Shown piece by piece: positions 53,910-62,819 of a stretch of DNA of 64,000 bases. The notes under the pieces were generated by a model, which did no database searches, was not told where the DNA came from, and worked only from the letters and a program-made list of their open reading frames with translations. Every line of letters starts with the position of its first letter. Positions within the stretch are counted from its first letter, which is position 1. Made by a program: the position numbers and the translations under genes. The stretch comes from Cyclobacteriaceae bacterium (GTDB taxonomy: Bacteria > Bacteroidota > Bacteroidia > Cytophagales > Cyclobacteriaceae): NCBI GenBank assembly GCA_019638355.1, contig JAHBTY010000003.1, positions 459,325 to 523,324 of the forward strand. Reading direction: 5' to 3'.

Positions 53910-54773
53910 TTATTGTATATAAATAATAATGTAGAATGAAATAACCCAACCGATTAATGTGCCTATAATAAATTTATCCCTCAGTAGTATGGAGGTTGGA
54001 GATCCGCTGTTTTGTTCAACAAAGGTTATTTGTAAATACCGCATAATACCAGCAATAACAAATAAGGAGGTTAGGAAAAGCCAATCTGTATTAAATCTTT
54101 CTATTACCTCTGGCGATACTGTGTATAATAGGTAAGCAACAATTATAACTCCTGAGAATATTGACAAGCACGAGTTAATGAAGTCAAGATTATAATGACG
54201 GACAGACTTTCGTAATTCGCCTGTTGTGCCGTTAAGTATAATGTCGTCTCTTCTTTTGGCCAAAGCAAGAAACAGCGAAAGTAGCATGATCATAATGGCA
54301 AGCCAATGCGACACTGCAACAGACGAAACAACCCCGCCTGCATATATTCTGATTAAAAAGCCACTGGCTACCAGAAAAATGTCAACAATAGAAAAATGCT
54401 TCAGCCCCATTGAATAACTGGCATTTATAACTAGATAAGAAATCAGTAGAATTTGAAAACTTGTATTAAGTAGGTACGCTAAACCCAACCCTCCCAGCAA
54501 GGCAATGCCGCATAATATCCAGGCTGTGGTTTTAGTTATTTTTCCTGATGCAATTGGCCTCAGCTTCTTTTTTGGATGTAGTTGGTCGGCCTTTAAATCA
54601 GCTATATCGTTGAACACATAGATTGAACTTGCAACCAGGCTAAAAGATAAGAAAGCTAAAATAAGGTCGTTGTAACGATTGAAATCGAAAATCTGACCGG
54701 CAAAAAAGATAGGTACAAAAACAAAGAAGTTTTTTACCCAATGATGTACCCGAAAAAGTTTAATTAACAGCAT
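53910..54773 (-). CDS. UbiA-family prenyltransferase, decaprenyl-phosphate phosphoribosyltransferase-like
   Basis: A 287-residue integral membrane protein with about eight helices. The first Asp-rich motif appears as 'NDIADLKADQLHPKKKLRP', the form typical of the polyprenyl-phosphate 5-phosphoribosyltransferase branch (actinobacterial Rv3806c type), and the N-terminus 'LFRVHHWVKNFFVFVPIFF' also fits that branch. Expected reaction: PRPP plus polyprenyl phosphate gives polyprenyl-phospho-5-phosphoribose in the inner membrane. First gene of a four-gene minus-strand unit that also has a HAD phosphatase. The oxidoreductases for ribose-to-arabinose conversion are absent here. Confidence 0.9.
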   Translation of the reverse strand: MLLIKLFRVHHWVKNFFVFVPIFFAGQIFDFNRYNDLILAFLSFSLVASSIYVFNDIADLKADQLHPKKKLRPIASGKITKTTAWILCGIALLGGLGLAYLLNTSFQILLISYLVINASYSMGLKHFSIVDIFLVASGFLIRIYAGGVVSSVAVSHWLAIMIMLLSLFLALAKRRDDIILNGTTGELRKSVRHYNLDFINSCLSIFSGVIIVAYLLYTVSPEVIERFNTDWLFLTSLFVIAGIMRYLQITFVEQNSGSPTSILLRDKFIIGTLIGWVISFYIIIYIQ

Positions 54774-54878
54774 TTTAATAAAAATTCGAAGGTCGGGGTA
54801 TTTTAGGGTATTGCCAAATTGCAGTTTGATACGTTGTTTATTTTTTTGACCTTTGAAGGTTATTTACCCAGGTGTAGC

Positions 54879-57107
54879 ATGGATTTAAAACAACTCTTCT
54901 TAGTTCTTTGGAAGAAGAAATGGATACTGATATTGGTACCGGTAATAGCAGTTTTTGCTGCTTTTTTCGTCAGAGTTTTTGGGGATTGGAAATATAAATC
55001 CACGGCTCAATTGGCTACTGGCCTAACCGTGTCGGACAAAATAGTCGAACGTGGAGAATACCTAAATCCATACGAGATTCAGGTTACGTTTAATAATCTT
55101 ACCGAAATTATTCGATCAAAAGCCGTGCTGGGGCAGGTATCTTATAAGCTTTTAAAGCATGATTTACTCGATTCTGTTTATGCATTTAGAGTTTACAATA
55201 GCGAAAATAAAAAATCAGACCTTATTATCGATTTGGCCGCGCAAAAGGTTAATCTGATTAACATATTGCAGAATAAAATAGACAGCGTGGTGTTGCTAAA
55301 TGCGAACAGAACAAATGAAAAATTAGTACAAAAAGTAATTGATGGTTATGGTTATGATTATGAATCCCTAATTGAGAACCTGGCTGTTTACAGGGTTAAT
55401 CAATCCGACTTTATGGAGGTGGCTTTTACGTCTGAAAACCCCGTACTGTCGGCTTTTGTTGTGAATACCGTATGTGAAGAATTTATTAAATATTATTCGC
55501 TCTCTAAATCGAGCAGAAGTACGGTTTCAATAACATCATTAGAGGGAATTGTAAGACAAAGGAAGGAATACCTGGATACAAAACTGGATGAACTTAAAAA
55601 TTTTAAAGCACGGAATGAGTTGTTTAACTCCGAAGCCGAAAGCGAGGCTAAATTAAGGCAAGTAAAAAATTATGAAGATCAAATTGCTGCTGAACAGCAA
55701 AAAATCAGGGGGCTTGAGTTAACCCTTGCCAATTTAAATGTAAGAATCGATGATGCAGAACAAAATACCGGTCAGAGGAACTACGATATTATTGTAAATA
55801 TTAGAAGGCGAATCGGTGAAATGAACGATCGGTATATAAGAGGAGGGCAGGTTGATGCTACTTTGTTGGATAGTTTAACATTTTTTAGGAACCAGTTAGA
55901 CGATGCCATGCGAAAGATAAATGAGTCCTCTAAACTAACAACTACCGAAATAAAAGAACTTAAAAACCGCAGAGATGAGGCACGTGTGGATTTGGAAATT
56001 GCCCGCGAAAATCTATCATCATTAAATAAAATATATGGATCTATACGTTACGGTTTAAATGATTTTGCCAGTAAAGAATCAGTTGGAAAATCGTTGGAGA
56101 AAGAGGTTGAAGTAGCCCGGCAAGAATTTCTTGCCGCTCAAAACAGACTCAGCGATGCAAAAGAGCAAGTAGCTACCAGTAATGTTTCGATTACACAGGT
56201 AGTTGTGGCCGAGCCGGCCGAAAAAGCAGAATCACGGAAAACACTTATTTTCATGATTTTAAGTGGGACTGTATCATTTTTTGTGTCTGCTTTTGCGATA
56301 ATAGCGCTGGAGTTGATGGATACACGAATTAAGACTGTTCAAAGATTCAGACAATTGACCAGACTGAAATTAGCGGGTACATTGCCTTGGCTGCCAGATC
56401 CAGATTTTGCTTGGGACGTGAGTATGAAATCAAACGGATCACATCGGTCATCCATCAATGATGAAGTACGAAAAATTCGATTTGAAATTGATAGCTATAA
56501 AGCGAAAGTTATATTAGTAACGAGTACACAAGAAGCACAAGGTAAATCTTTTTTTATTATTGCTTTGGCCTTTTCACTTAGCTTGCTTAAGAAACGCGTG
56601 CTTATTATCGATACTAATTTTAGAAATAATAGTTTGTCAAGAATGCTTACAGCTAAGCCTAACTTAGACTTACTATTGGAAAATGTTATTAAAAATTCCA
56701 GGTTAATAGGAACCAACAAAGGCAAGAAAGAAGCTGAATCAGAAAATTCAGAAACTAATAATAAGTCTTATGATCATGATTTAATTACACGAACTCAAAA
56801 TGAATGGATTGATATAATTGGTAATAAAAAAAGTAGGCTTTCGCCCTCTGAGATAATTCCGGGAGGTGATTTTCGGGTGCTCCTGGGGTGGTTAAACAGC
56901 ACGTATGATTATATTCTATTAGAAGGTCCGGCTATAAATGTATTTTCCGATACAAAAGAACTAATTCAGTTTGTTGACTTAATAATTCCGGTTTTTTCAG
57001 CAGGATCATCTATAAACCAACCCGACACAGACTCAATCATCTATTTAAAAACATTGAAAGATCGGTTAGGTCCGGCTGTTCTTAACATGGTAGAAAAGTC
57101 TCATTAG
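54879..57107 (+). CDS. Wzz/GNVR-type polysaccharide chain-length protein with degenerate tyrosine-kinase-like domain
   Basis: A 742-residue inner-membrane protein from the ATG at 54879 (MDLKQLFLVLWKKKWIL); a longer frame from 54819 is unlikely. It has an N-terminal Wzz helix, a large periplasmic part with coiled coil (about 230-460), a second helix near 470-490, and a cytoplasmic ATPase-like domain ('VILVTSTQEAQGKSF', 'VLIIDTNFRNNSLSRML'). The Walker A site lacks the usual PGEGKT form (reads EAQGKSF) and Walker B has DTN for DAD; no tyrosine cluster ends the protein. It probably controls polymer length and export, perhaps without kinase activity. Confidence 0.88.
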   Translation: MDLKQLFLVLWKKKWILILVPVIAVFAAFFVRVFGDWKYKSTAQLATGLTVSDKIVERGEYLNPYEIQVTFNNLTEIIRSKAVLGQVSYKLLKHDLLDSVYAFRVYNSENKKSDLIIDLAAQKVNLINILQNKIDSVVLLNANRTNEKLVQKVIDGYGYDYESLIENLAVYRVNQSDFMEVAFTSENPVLSAFVVNTVCEEFIKYYSLSKSSRSTVSITSLEGIVRQRKEYLDTKLDELKNFKARNELFNSEAESEAKLRQVKNYEDQIAAEQQKIRGLELTLANLNVRIDDAEQNTGQRNYDIIVNIRRRIGEMNDRYIRGGQVDATLLDSLTFFRNQLDDAMRKINESSKLTTTEIKELKNRRDEARVDLEIARENLSSLNKIYGSIRYGLNDFASKESVGKSLEKEVEVARQEFLAAQNRLSDAKEQVATSNVSITQVVVAEPAEKAESRKTLIFMILSGTVSFFVSAFAIIALELMDTRIKTVQRFRQLTRLKLAGTLPWLPDPDFAWDVSMKSNGSHRSSINDEVRKIRFEIDSYKAKVILVTSTQEAQGKSFFIIALAFSLSLLKKRVLIIDTNFRNNSLSRMLTAKPNLDLLLENVIKNSRLIGTNKGKKEAESENSETNNKSYDHDLITRTQNEWIDIIGNKKSRLSPSEIIPGGDFRVLLGWLNSTYDYILLEGPAINVFSDTKELIQFVDLIIPVFSAGSSINQPDTDSIIYLKTLKDRLGPAVLNMVEKSH

Positions 57108-57111
57108 AAAA

Positions 57112-58497
57112 ATGTTATTTAGCTCTCCAGAGTTTATTTTTCTTTTCCTTCCTACTACACTGTTCGTGTATTTTTTTTTAAGCAGACAATCAAATTTTAT
57201 ATATGCTAAAATTTGGTTATTGTTTGCCTCACTATTCTTCTATGCATATTGGCATCCGGCAAATGTGCTAATAATCATTCTTTCTGCCCTTTTCAATTTC
57301 TACGCAAGCCGATTACTCTATAAGTCCAAGTCAAAAGTTTTATTGGTGGCTGGCATAATCATTAATCTAGGAGTGTTGGGTTACTATAAGTATGCTGATT
57401 TTTTTTTAGAAAATATAAATGCATTGGTAGATGAGCCTTTTCCTTTACTGCATATAGCCCTTCCGTTAGGTATTAGTTTTTTCACATTTCAACAAATAGC
57501 TTTTTTGGTAGATGCGTTTAGTAGAAAAGTCCAAAATTTTTCATTTGCAGATTATTGTTTGTTTGTAACTTTTTTTCCGCAACTCATTGCTGGTCCAATC
57601 GTGCATCATTCCGAAATGATGCCTCAATTTAGTAACCCGATTAATCAAAAAGTTAATTTGAACAATATTACGTTGGGCCTTTTTGTGTTCAACATGGGGT
57701 TGGCTAAAAAATTGATAATTGCCGATTCGTTATCAAACGTTGTAGCCCAAGGATACAATCATGCTGATAAACTTTCGGTTATGCAGGCATGGGTTACTTC
57801 CATTTTCTATTCCATGCAACTTTATTTTGATTTTAGTGGCTATTCTGATATGGCTATTGGACTAGGGCTGTTGTTTAATATCCACATTCCTATCAACTTT
57901 AATTCTCCCTATAAAGCTGAAAATATACAAGAGTTCTGGCGAAGGTGGCACATTACTTTGAGTACGTTTTTGCGCGACTATGTATATATTCCTATGGGTG
58001 GAAGCAAACATGGTGAGTGGAAAACATATCGTAACCTGATTTATACATTCTTAATTGGCGGCATTTGGCATGGTGCCGGTTGGACTTTTATAATCTGGGG
58101 TGGTTTACATGGCCTTGCGTTGGCATGGCATCGCTTCTTTAGTAAATTCAAGGTTCAGGTTCCTAAATTTGGTGCGGTTGTGATTACATTTTTGTTTGTA
58201 AACATTACTTGGGTTTTTTTTAGAGCAGATGGTTGGCAAACGGCCATTAATTTATTATTATCAATGATTGGACTTAATAAAAGTATTGGTACCTCTGTCG
58301 TATTAATGAATGATTTCTACAGCCTCCCCATCTGGATTGCCGCAGTAATTTTGCTTTTTGGAAAGAACACAAATCAGATTGCACGTAATTTTAATTTTAA
58401 CAATAGCTACGGTTGGAAATTAATGGCTCTTATAATCCTAAACTTAATTTACTTGAACTCAACAATAAGTCAGGAGTTTTTGTATTTTGATTTTTAA
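57112..58497 (+). CDS. MBOAT family membrane O-acyltransferase (AlgI-like)
   Basis: A 461-residue polytopic acyltransferase. 'PLGISFFTFQQIAFLVDAF', 'FFPQLIAGPIVHHSEM', 'FWRRWHITLSTFLRDYVYIP' and 'GGIWHGAGWTFIIWGGLHG' (catalytic His) are the AlgI/DltB hallmarks. It passes acyl groups, often acetyl, across the membrane for polysaccharide O-acylation. It is followed without a gap by an SGNH-like gene, as AlgI is by AlgJ/AlgX-type partners. It probably decorates the polysaccharide made by this locus. Confidence 0.94.
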   Translation: MLFSSPEFIFLFLPTTLFVYFFLSRQSNFIYAKIWLLFASLFFYAYWHPANVLIIILSALFNFYASRLLYKSKSKVLLVAGIIINLGVLGYYKYADFFLENINALVDEPFPLLHIALPLGISFFTFQQIAFLVDAFSRKVQNFSFADYCLFVTFFPQLIAGPIVHHSEMMPQFSNPINQKVNLNNITLGLFVFNMGLAKKLIIADSLSNVVAQGYNHADKLSVMQAWVTSIFYSMQLYFDFSGYSDMAIGLGLLFNIHIPINFNSPYKAENIQEFWRRWHITLSTFLRDYVYIPMGGSKHGEWKTYRNLIYTFLIGGIWHGAGWTFIIWGGLHGLALAWHRFFSKFKVQVPKFGAVVITFLFVNITWVFFRADGWQTAINLLLSMIGLNKSIGTSVVLMNDFYSLPIWIAAVILLFGKNTNQIARNFNFNNSYGWKLMALIILNLIYLNSTISQEFLYFDF

Positions 58498-59427
58498 ATG
58501 AATACAGCTTCAAAATTTTTAAAGTTATACGGGTTAGGTGCCATATTCATAACCATGATTCTGATTGTTTTGAACGTGGCAATTGATTTTTATGGCCTTT
58601 TCTGGCGCGATGGTAAATCGGGTATTTCAATTTATTCGGATGAACGCACAAGTAAATACTTACTTGCACATCGATATGTTCCTAATAATTTTAATGTTTA
58701 TTTGTTAGGTCCCTCACTTTCGGCTAATATCAACACAAAGGAATTTGCTGCTGAACGAATTTATAATTTGAGTATGATGGGTGCCAATATTACTGAGCAG
58801 TATGCAGTGTTGGCAAAAGCACTTGAATCTAAAACTCCTTCTAAAGTTATAATCTGTTTACATCCTTACCTTACTGCAGATCATGGTATGAAAACAGGTA
58901 TGATTAACAAAAAAGAGTATTGGGGTGCAGTAGGCTCAATAAGTTTATATAAAGCTTATGCACTTGGATTGGTACGAAAGTTTAATGTATTACCAGATAA
59001 GTATCCTCAAAATCAATTTAATGATTTTGGCTATAATAACTATAATGATTTGCTGCGGAGTACTGATGTTAAAGCACGAATAGAATCGGAATTACAAAAG
59101 CCAGATGCGATTAATGCAAATATTAATCTGCAGGCTTTAAAAGAGTTTGACATAATGATAACTGACTTAAAGAGCAGGGGAGTGCAAATTATAGGATACT
59201 TTCATCCGCTTCCGTACCCAATATTTAAAACCTTTGAGTCTGATTTGATAAAATACCAGGTAACAATTCGCGAGCATCTGGGTGCAGATGTCGTGTTATT
59301 GGATTTCAATAATTCTGAGTATCAATTTTTTACCAAAGATTTTTCCAATTACATCGATCATGGGCACCTGAGCGAAAAGGGGCAGAAGTTTATACTAACG
59401 GAAATAATTTCGAAAGCAGGTATATAG
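58498..59427 (+). CDS. Membrane-anchored SGNH-like acyltransferase partner (AlgJ/DltD-like)
   Basis: A 309-residue protein with one N-terminal membrane helix (about residues 10-30) and an extracytoplasmic domain. 'YLLGPSLSANIN' looks like the SGNH Ser block (GxS) and 'YIDHGHLSEKGQ' near the C-terminus like the Asp-x-x-His block (Asp-His-Gly-His). The ATG starts immediately after the MBOAT stop. By analogy with AlgJ/AlgX or DltD it would receive acyl groups from the MBOAT protein and place them on the glycan. Family assignment is by motif only. Confidence 0.8.
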   Translation: MNTASKFLKLYGLGAIFITMILIVLNVAIDFYGLFWRDGKSGISIYSDERTSKYLLAHRYVPNNFNVYLLGPSLSANINTKEFAAERIYNLSMMGANITEQYAVLAKALESKTPSKVIICLHPYLTADHGMKTGMINKKEYWGAVGSISLYKAYALGLVRKFNVLPDKYPQNQFNDFGYNNYNDLLRSTDVKARIESELQKPDAINANINLQALKEFDIMITDLKSRGVQIIGYFHPLPYPIFKTFESDLIKYQVTIREHLGADVVLLDFNNSEYQFFTKDFSNYIDHGHLSEKGQKFILTEIISKAGI

Positions 59428-59428
59428 T

Positions 59429-60157
59429 CTATTTTAATAATTTAGATTTTATTACGCTTCCCAAAATATCAACAAATGCTTTTGTTGTAGCCCAAAACTC
59501 TTGAGCCAAGGTTCTTTTGGGGAATATGGAATGATACATATTTCTATCCCATACAGTAGTAAAGTAATTTCTTAGTTTTTCGTCTGGTGGATCTACTTCA
59601 AACTCAATTTTTTCACTCCATTCGTAATTAATAGTTAACAGTTGAGGATGTGTGCGCTGCAGTATTTTAAAGCCAATTGAATTTTTAGGGAGAAAATCAA
59701 GAAAGAGTTCACCAAAATCAAGGCTTGTATTGAAGCCAAGCCGTTTCTTATTCACCAGAATTATTTTTTTGTCGATGTCTAATAATACCCATTGATGCGA
59801 CTCTTTAGGAATTAAAAGCTCACCAACCAACGAAGGCGCTTCCAGATAACCCTTTTTGCCAACCCTACTCAACTCAGTAAGAAAACGGGTGGGGTCATCC
59901 ACATGTTCAACTACATGACAACAGATTACATAATCAAACTCCTTGTCCTTAAAAGGAAGTGCTTGACCATCAGCCTCAACAAATTTTTGATTGTTTAATA
60001 TCTTAATGTTGTCTGCTCTATGGTAATTCGTGTCAATAAATTTATCTGCTATAACGTTTGCGCGAGGGTGGGGGTTATGTCCACTTCCAACATCTAAAAC
60101 GTAGGCTGAGCGCGGAATACTTAATTTATTGCGCGAATTAGGATTACCAATTTTCAT
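59429..60157 (-). CDS. Class I SAM-dependent methyltransferase
   Basis: A 242-residue methyltransferase of the Methyltransf_11 type. SAM motif I is 'YVLDVGSGHNPHPRANVIAD' near residue 18, then 'FVEADGQALPFKDKEFDYVICCHVVEHVDDP'-like motifs (about residues 55-95), with the DxxxxHVxEH signature. It is the only minus-strand gene in this part of the polysaccharide locus, lying between the SGNH gene and the flippase, which both read the other way. It may methylate a sugar. Confidence 0.88.
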   Translation of the reverse strand: MKIGNPNSRNKLSIPRSAYVLDVGSGHNPHPRANVIADKFIDTNYHRADNIKILNNQKFVEADGQALPFKDKEFDYVICCHVVEHVDDPTRFLTELSRVGKKGYLEAPSLVGELLIPKESHQWVLLDIDKKIILVNKKRLGFNTSLDFGELFLDFLPKNSIGFKILQRTHPQLLTINYEWSEKIEFEVDPPDEKLRNYFTTVWDRNMYHSIFPKRTLAQEFWATTKAFVDILGSVIKSKLLK

Positions 60158-60166
60158 CTGTTTTCT

Positions 60167-61519
60167 TTGAGGATAGCAAAGATAGTGATTGAATTGAAGT
60201 CGGAAAGCAGTTATTGGATCCGGTCAGGGACTTATGTAATCTTTCAAAGGTTAGGAAGTTTGGTATTCGGTTTTGGTAGCTATTTTTTTTTAGTCAGGTA
60301 TTACGAAGTGTCTGTATTTGGTATTTGGACTTTATTTTTAGTATTAACCACCGCCTCTGAAATGTCCAGATCGGCCTTTATTCAGAATGCCTTTGTCAAG
60401 TTTTTTAATGAGAATAAGGTGAATAAAGACCAACTGTTTACGGCCAGTTTACTTCTCAATTTATGCTCAACGGTACTGTTCATATTAATTTTGGTACTAC
60501 TAATTCCATTTCTCAGCATTTTTTGGAAAACGGAACTAATTCAATCGCTGATCTACTGCTACTGTATAACTTCTATCATCTTAATTCCTTTTACTCAACT
60601 AAATTATTTGGAACAGGCAAACCATCGATTTTCAGGAGTATTTTGGAGTAACATAACCAGGCAAGGCCTTTTCTTTTTTGTTGTAGTTATTTGCTTTGTT
60701 TTTTTTCCAGACATGTCGCTAATATTTTTTGGCTGGATGCAAACAGTTTCAGCGTTAACTGGCATGTTGGTGGCATATTTTTTATGCAAAAAGTATTTAC
60801 CTGAGCGCCTTGTCCTCAATTGGAAGTTAGTTCGTCAGTTATTTAGATTTGGTAAGTATATTTTAGGAACGGGCTTTACATCAACTATTGGTAAGAATGC
60901 TGATCAGGTTATTTTGGGAAACGTAAGTCATTCAAGCGTGGCATACTACAATGCAGGTGTTAGAATACTTAATTTAATAGAGATACCAAGCCTTTCCATT
61001 TCTAATATCGTTTATCCTAAAATTGCTGAAAGGGCAAACCTTGAGGGAAATTCTGGCGCAGGAAAGTTGTATGAAAAATCTGTAGCAATTATTTTAGCCA
61101 TTATACTACCTGCTGTGGCTATGGTTTTGTTATTTCCTGAGTTAGTTTTATTACTAACAGCGGGCAGGAAATACCTTGAATCGGCATCAGTTCTCAGGTT
61201 AATGGGTACAGCAAGTTTACTTATACCGTTTAATATTCAAATCGGCTCCGCTTTGGAAGTTATTAATAGACCGCACATAAGTTTTTACATCAATCTTGTA
61301 TCGAATATTCTAAATGTTGTACTTAATCTGATACTCATTCCAAAGTACGGAGCTACTGGCGCAGCTATTTCATTTGTAGCAACGGTTTTGTTAATATTTA
61401 TAGTGGGTCAATATTATGTAATGCAGCTACTCGAAGTTAAACTAATACGGATATTGGGTCATATTGGAACTTCGTATCGAACTACTTTTGCTTTTTTAAC
61501 AGCCAAACTTAAAAATTAA
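60167..61519 (+). CDS. Lipid-linked oligosaccharide flippase (Wzx/PST family)
   Basis: A 450-residue polytopic protein with about 12 to 14 helices, typical of the MVF superfamily. 'FQRLGSLVFGFGSYFFLVRYY' and 'SAFIQNAFVKFF' mark the first helices, 'GFTSTIGKNADQVILGNVSH' and 'YYNAGVRILNLIEIPSL' the mid-protein PST pattern. It flips undecaprenyl-linked sugar units across the inner membrane. The called start at 60167 is TTG; a GTG at 60185 is also possible. It lies upstream of the glycosyltransferase on the same strand. Confidence 0.88.
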   Translation: MRIAKIVIELKSESSYWIRSGTYVIFQRLGSLVFGFGSYFFLVRYYEVSVFGIWTLFLVLTTASEMSRSAFIQNAFVKFFNENKVNKDQLFTASLLLNLCSTVLFILILVLLIPFLSIFWKTELIQSLIYCYCITSIILIPFTQLNYLEQANHRFSGVFWSNITRQGLFFFVVVICFVFFPDMSLIFFGWMQTVSALTGMLVAYFLCKKYLPERLVLNWKLVRQLFRFGKYILGTGFTSTIGKNADQVILGNVSHSSVAYYNAGVRILNLIEIPSLSISNIVYPKIAERANLEGNSGAGKLYEKSVAIILAIILPAVAMVLLFPELVLLLTAGRKYLESASVLRLMGTASLLIPFNIQIGSALEVINRPHISFYINLVSNILNVVLNLILIPKYGATGAAISFVATVLLIFIVGQYYVMQLLEVKLIRILGHIGTSYRTTFAFLTAKLKN

Positions 61520-61521
61520 TC

Positions 61522-62715
61522 ATGTACAACTTTGTTGTATTTAGTTTGTCGCGGTGGAACATAGAATACGGATGTAATATCAAGGATATTTGCATCGAGT
61601 TATCAAAAAATCATAAGGTGCTTTACATAGATGTTCCGTTAAAAAGAAAAGATCGTTGGTTGAGGCGAGATTCAGCTGCTGTTAAAGAAGTGGTTCAAAG
61701 AGTCAGGAATAAGAAGCATCTGCAACAGGTTAATCAAAATCTTTGGCATTATATTGATGAGCAAATTCTGGAGTCAGTAAATAGTATTACCAATAATTGG
61801 ATTTTTGATGTAATCAATAAAGTAAATGCAGGCAGGTTTGCCAACGTTATTTTGCGTGCCACAAAGTCAATAGGGTTTACCGATTTTATCCTATTAAATG
61901 ATAATGATATTTATAACGGATATTACTTGTACCAATATCTCAAACCAAAATTAGCAGTGTACTATTTAAGGGACAGGCTTCCGGCCATGAAATATTGGAG
62001 TAAACATGCAGGCCGGTTAGAACCCACTTTGATAACTAATAGCGACCTGGTATTAACTAACTCAGAGTATCTTAAAGAATATGCTGCAAGGTTCAATTCC
62101 GAAAGCTATTATGTGGGGCAAGGATGCGAGGTTGAGCATTTTCTGATTCCCCCAAGCCAACCTAAAATACTGGATATACCACGCCCCATTGTGGGGTATA
62201 TAGGAGCTTTAAATGGCGAACGTTTGAATATCGATTTGATTTTTCATCTGGCAACCAGTATGCCTCAATTAAGTTTTGTCTTTATCGGACACGAAGATTC
62301 TATTTTCTTAAGTAGCCGGTTGCATGAATTGAGTAATGTATATTTTTTAGGAGCAAAGGAGTTTAACGATTTACCCAGCTATTTGTACCAATTTGATGTA
62401 GCAATAAATCCTCAGAAATTTAATGAAATAACTGTCGGAAATTATCCTAGAAAAGTAGATGAATACTTGGCATCAGGTAAACCTGTAGTTAACACAAAAA
62501 CCGATGCAATGCGTCCATTCACTAAATATGTATATTTAGCAGAAACACCGAGCGAATTTGCTAACTGCATTTTATTGGCACTTAAGGAAGATTCTGAATT
62601 AGAGAGTAAAAGGCGTAAAGAATTTGCTGCAACGCATACCTGGCGTAATAGTGTTGCAGAAATGTTAAAGCATATAGGCAATAGTATTAATAAAAAGTTG
62701 GGTCACACAAAGTGA
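61522..62715 (+). CDS. Glycosyltransferase family 1/4-type
   Basis: A 397-residue GT-B-fold glycosyltransferase. The N-terminal acceptor domain has 'WNIEYGCNIKDICIELSKNH', and the C-terminal donor domain 'RPIVGYIGALNGERLNIDLI', 'LSFVFIGHED', and 'GNYPRKVDEYLASGKPVV', the sugar-nucleotide-binding glutamate being the E in 'KVDEY'. It starts two bases after the flippase stop and its TGA overlaps a GTG start of a tiny membrane ORF. Donor and acceptor sugars are unknown. Confidence 0.9.
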   Translation: MYNFVVFSLSRWNIEYGCNIKDICIELSKNHKVLYIDVPLKRKDRWLRRDSAAVKEVVQRVRNKKHLQQVNQNLWHYIDEQILESVNSITNNWIFDVINKVNAGRFANVILRATKSIGFTDFILLNDNDIYNGYYLYQYLKPKLAVYYLRDRLPAMKYWSKHAGRLEPTLITNSDLVLTNSEYLKEYAARFNSESYYVGQGCEVEHFLIPPSQPKILDIPRPIVGYIGALNGERLNIDLIFHLATSMPQLSFVFIGHEDSIFLSSRLHELSNVYFLGAKEFNDLPSYLYQFDVAINPQKFNEITVGNYPRKVDEYLASGKPVVNTKTDAMRPFTKYVYLAETPSEFANCILLALKEDSELESKRRKEFAATHTWRNSVAEMLKHIGNSINKKLGHTK

Positions 62716-62819
62716 AGGCAAGTAACAATAAAGGATTTATCATCATACACAGGTTCGTATTAGTAGCTATGGGGGTACTGGTGAGTTTGTATTTTTTTTA
62801 TAAAATCTTATTCGGCTAA
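62712..62819 (+). CDS. Small single-helix membrane protein (35 aa)
   Basis: A 35-residue frame beginning with GTG at 62712, which overlaps the glycosyltransferase TGA, and ending in TAA at 62817-62819, which overlaps the next ATG. Product: MKASNNKGFIIIHRFVLVAM then GVLVSLYFFYKILFG, a short basic head and one strong hydrophobic helix. Both junctions being perfect overlaps makes a real, coupled gene likely despite its size. No family recognised; it may assist the polymerase that follows. Confidence 0.6.
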   Translation: MKASNNKGFIIIHRFVLVAMGVLVSLYFFYKILFG

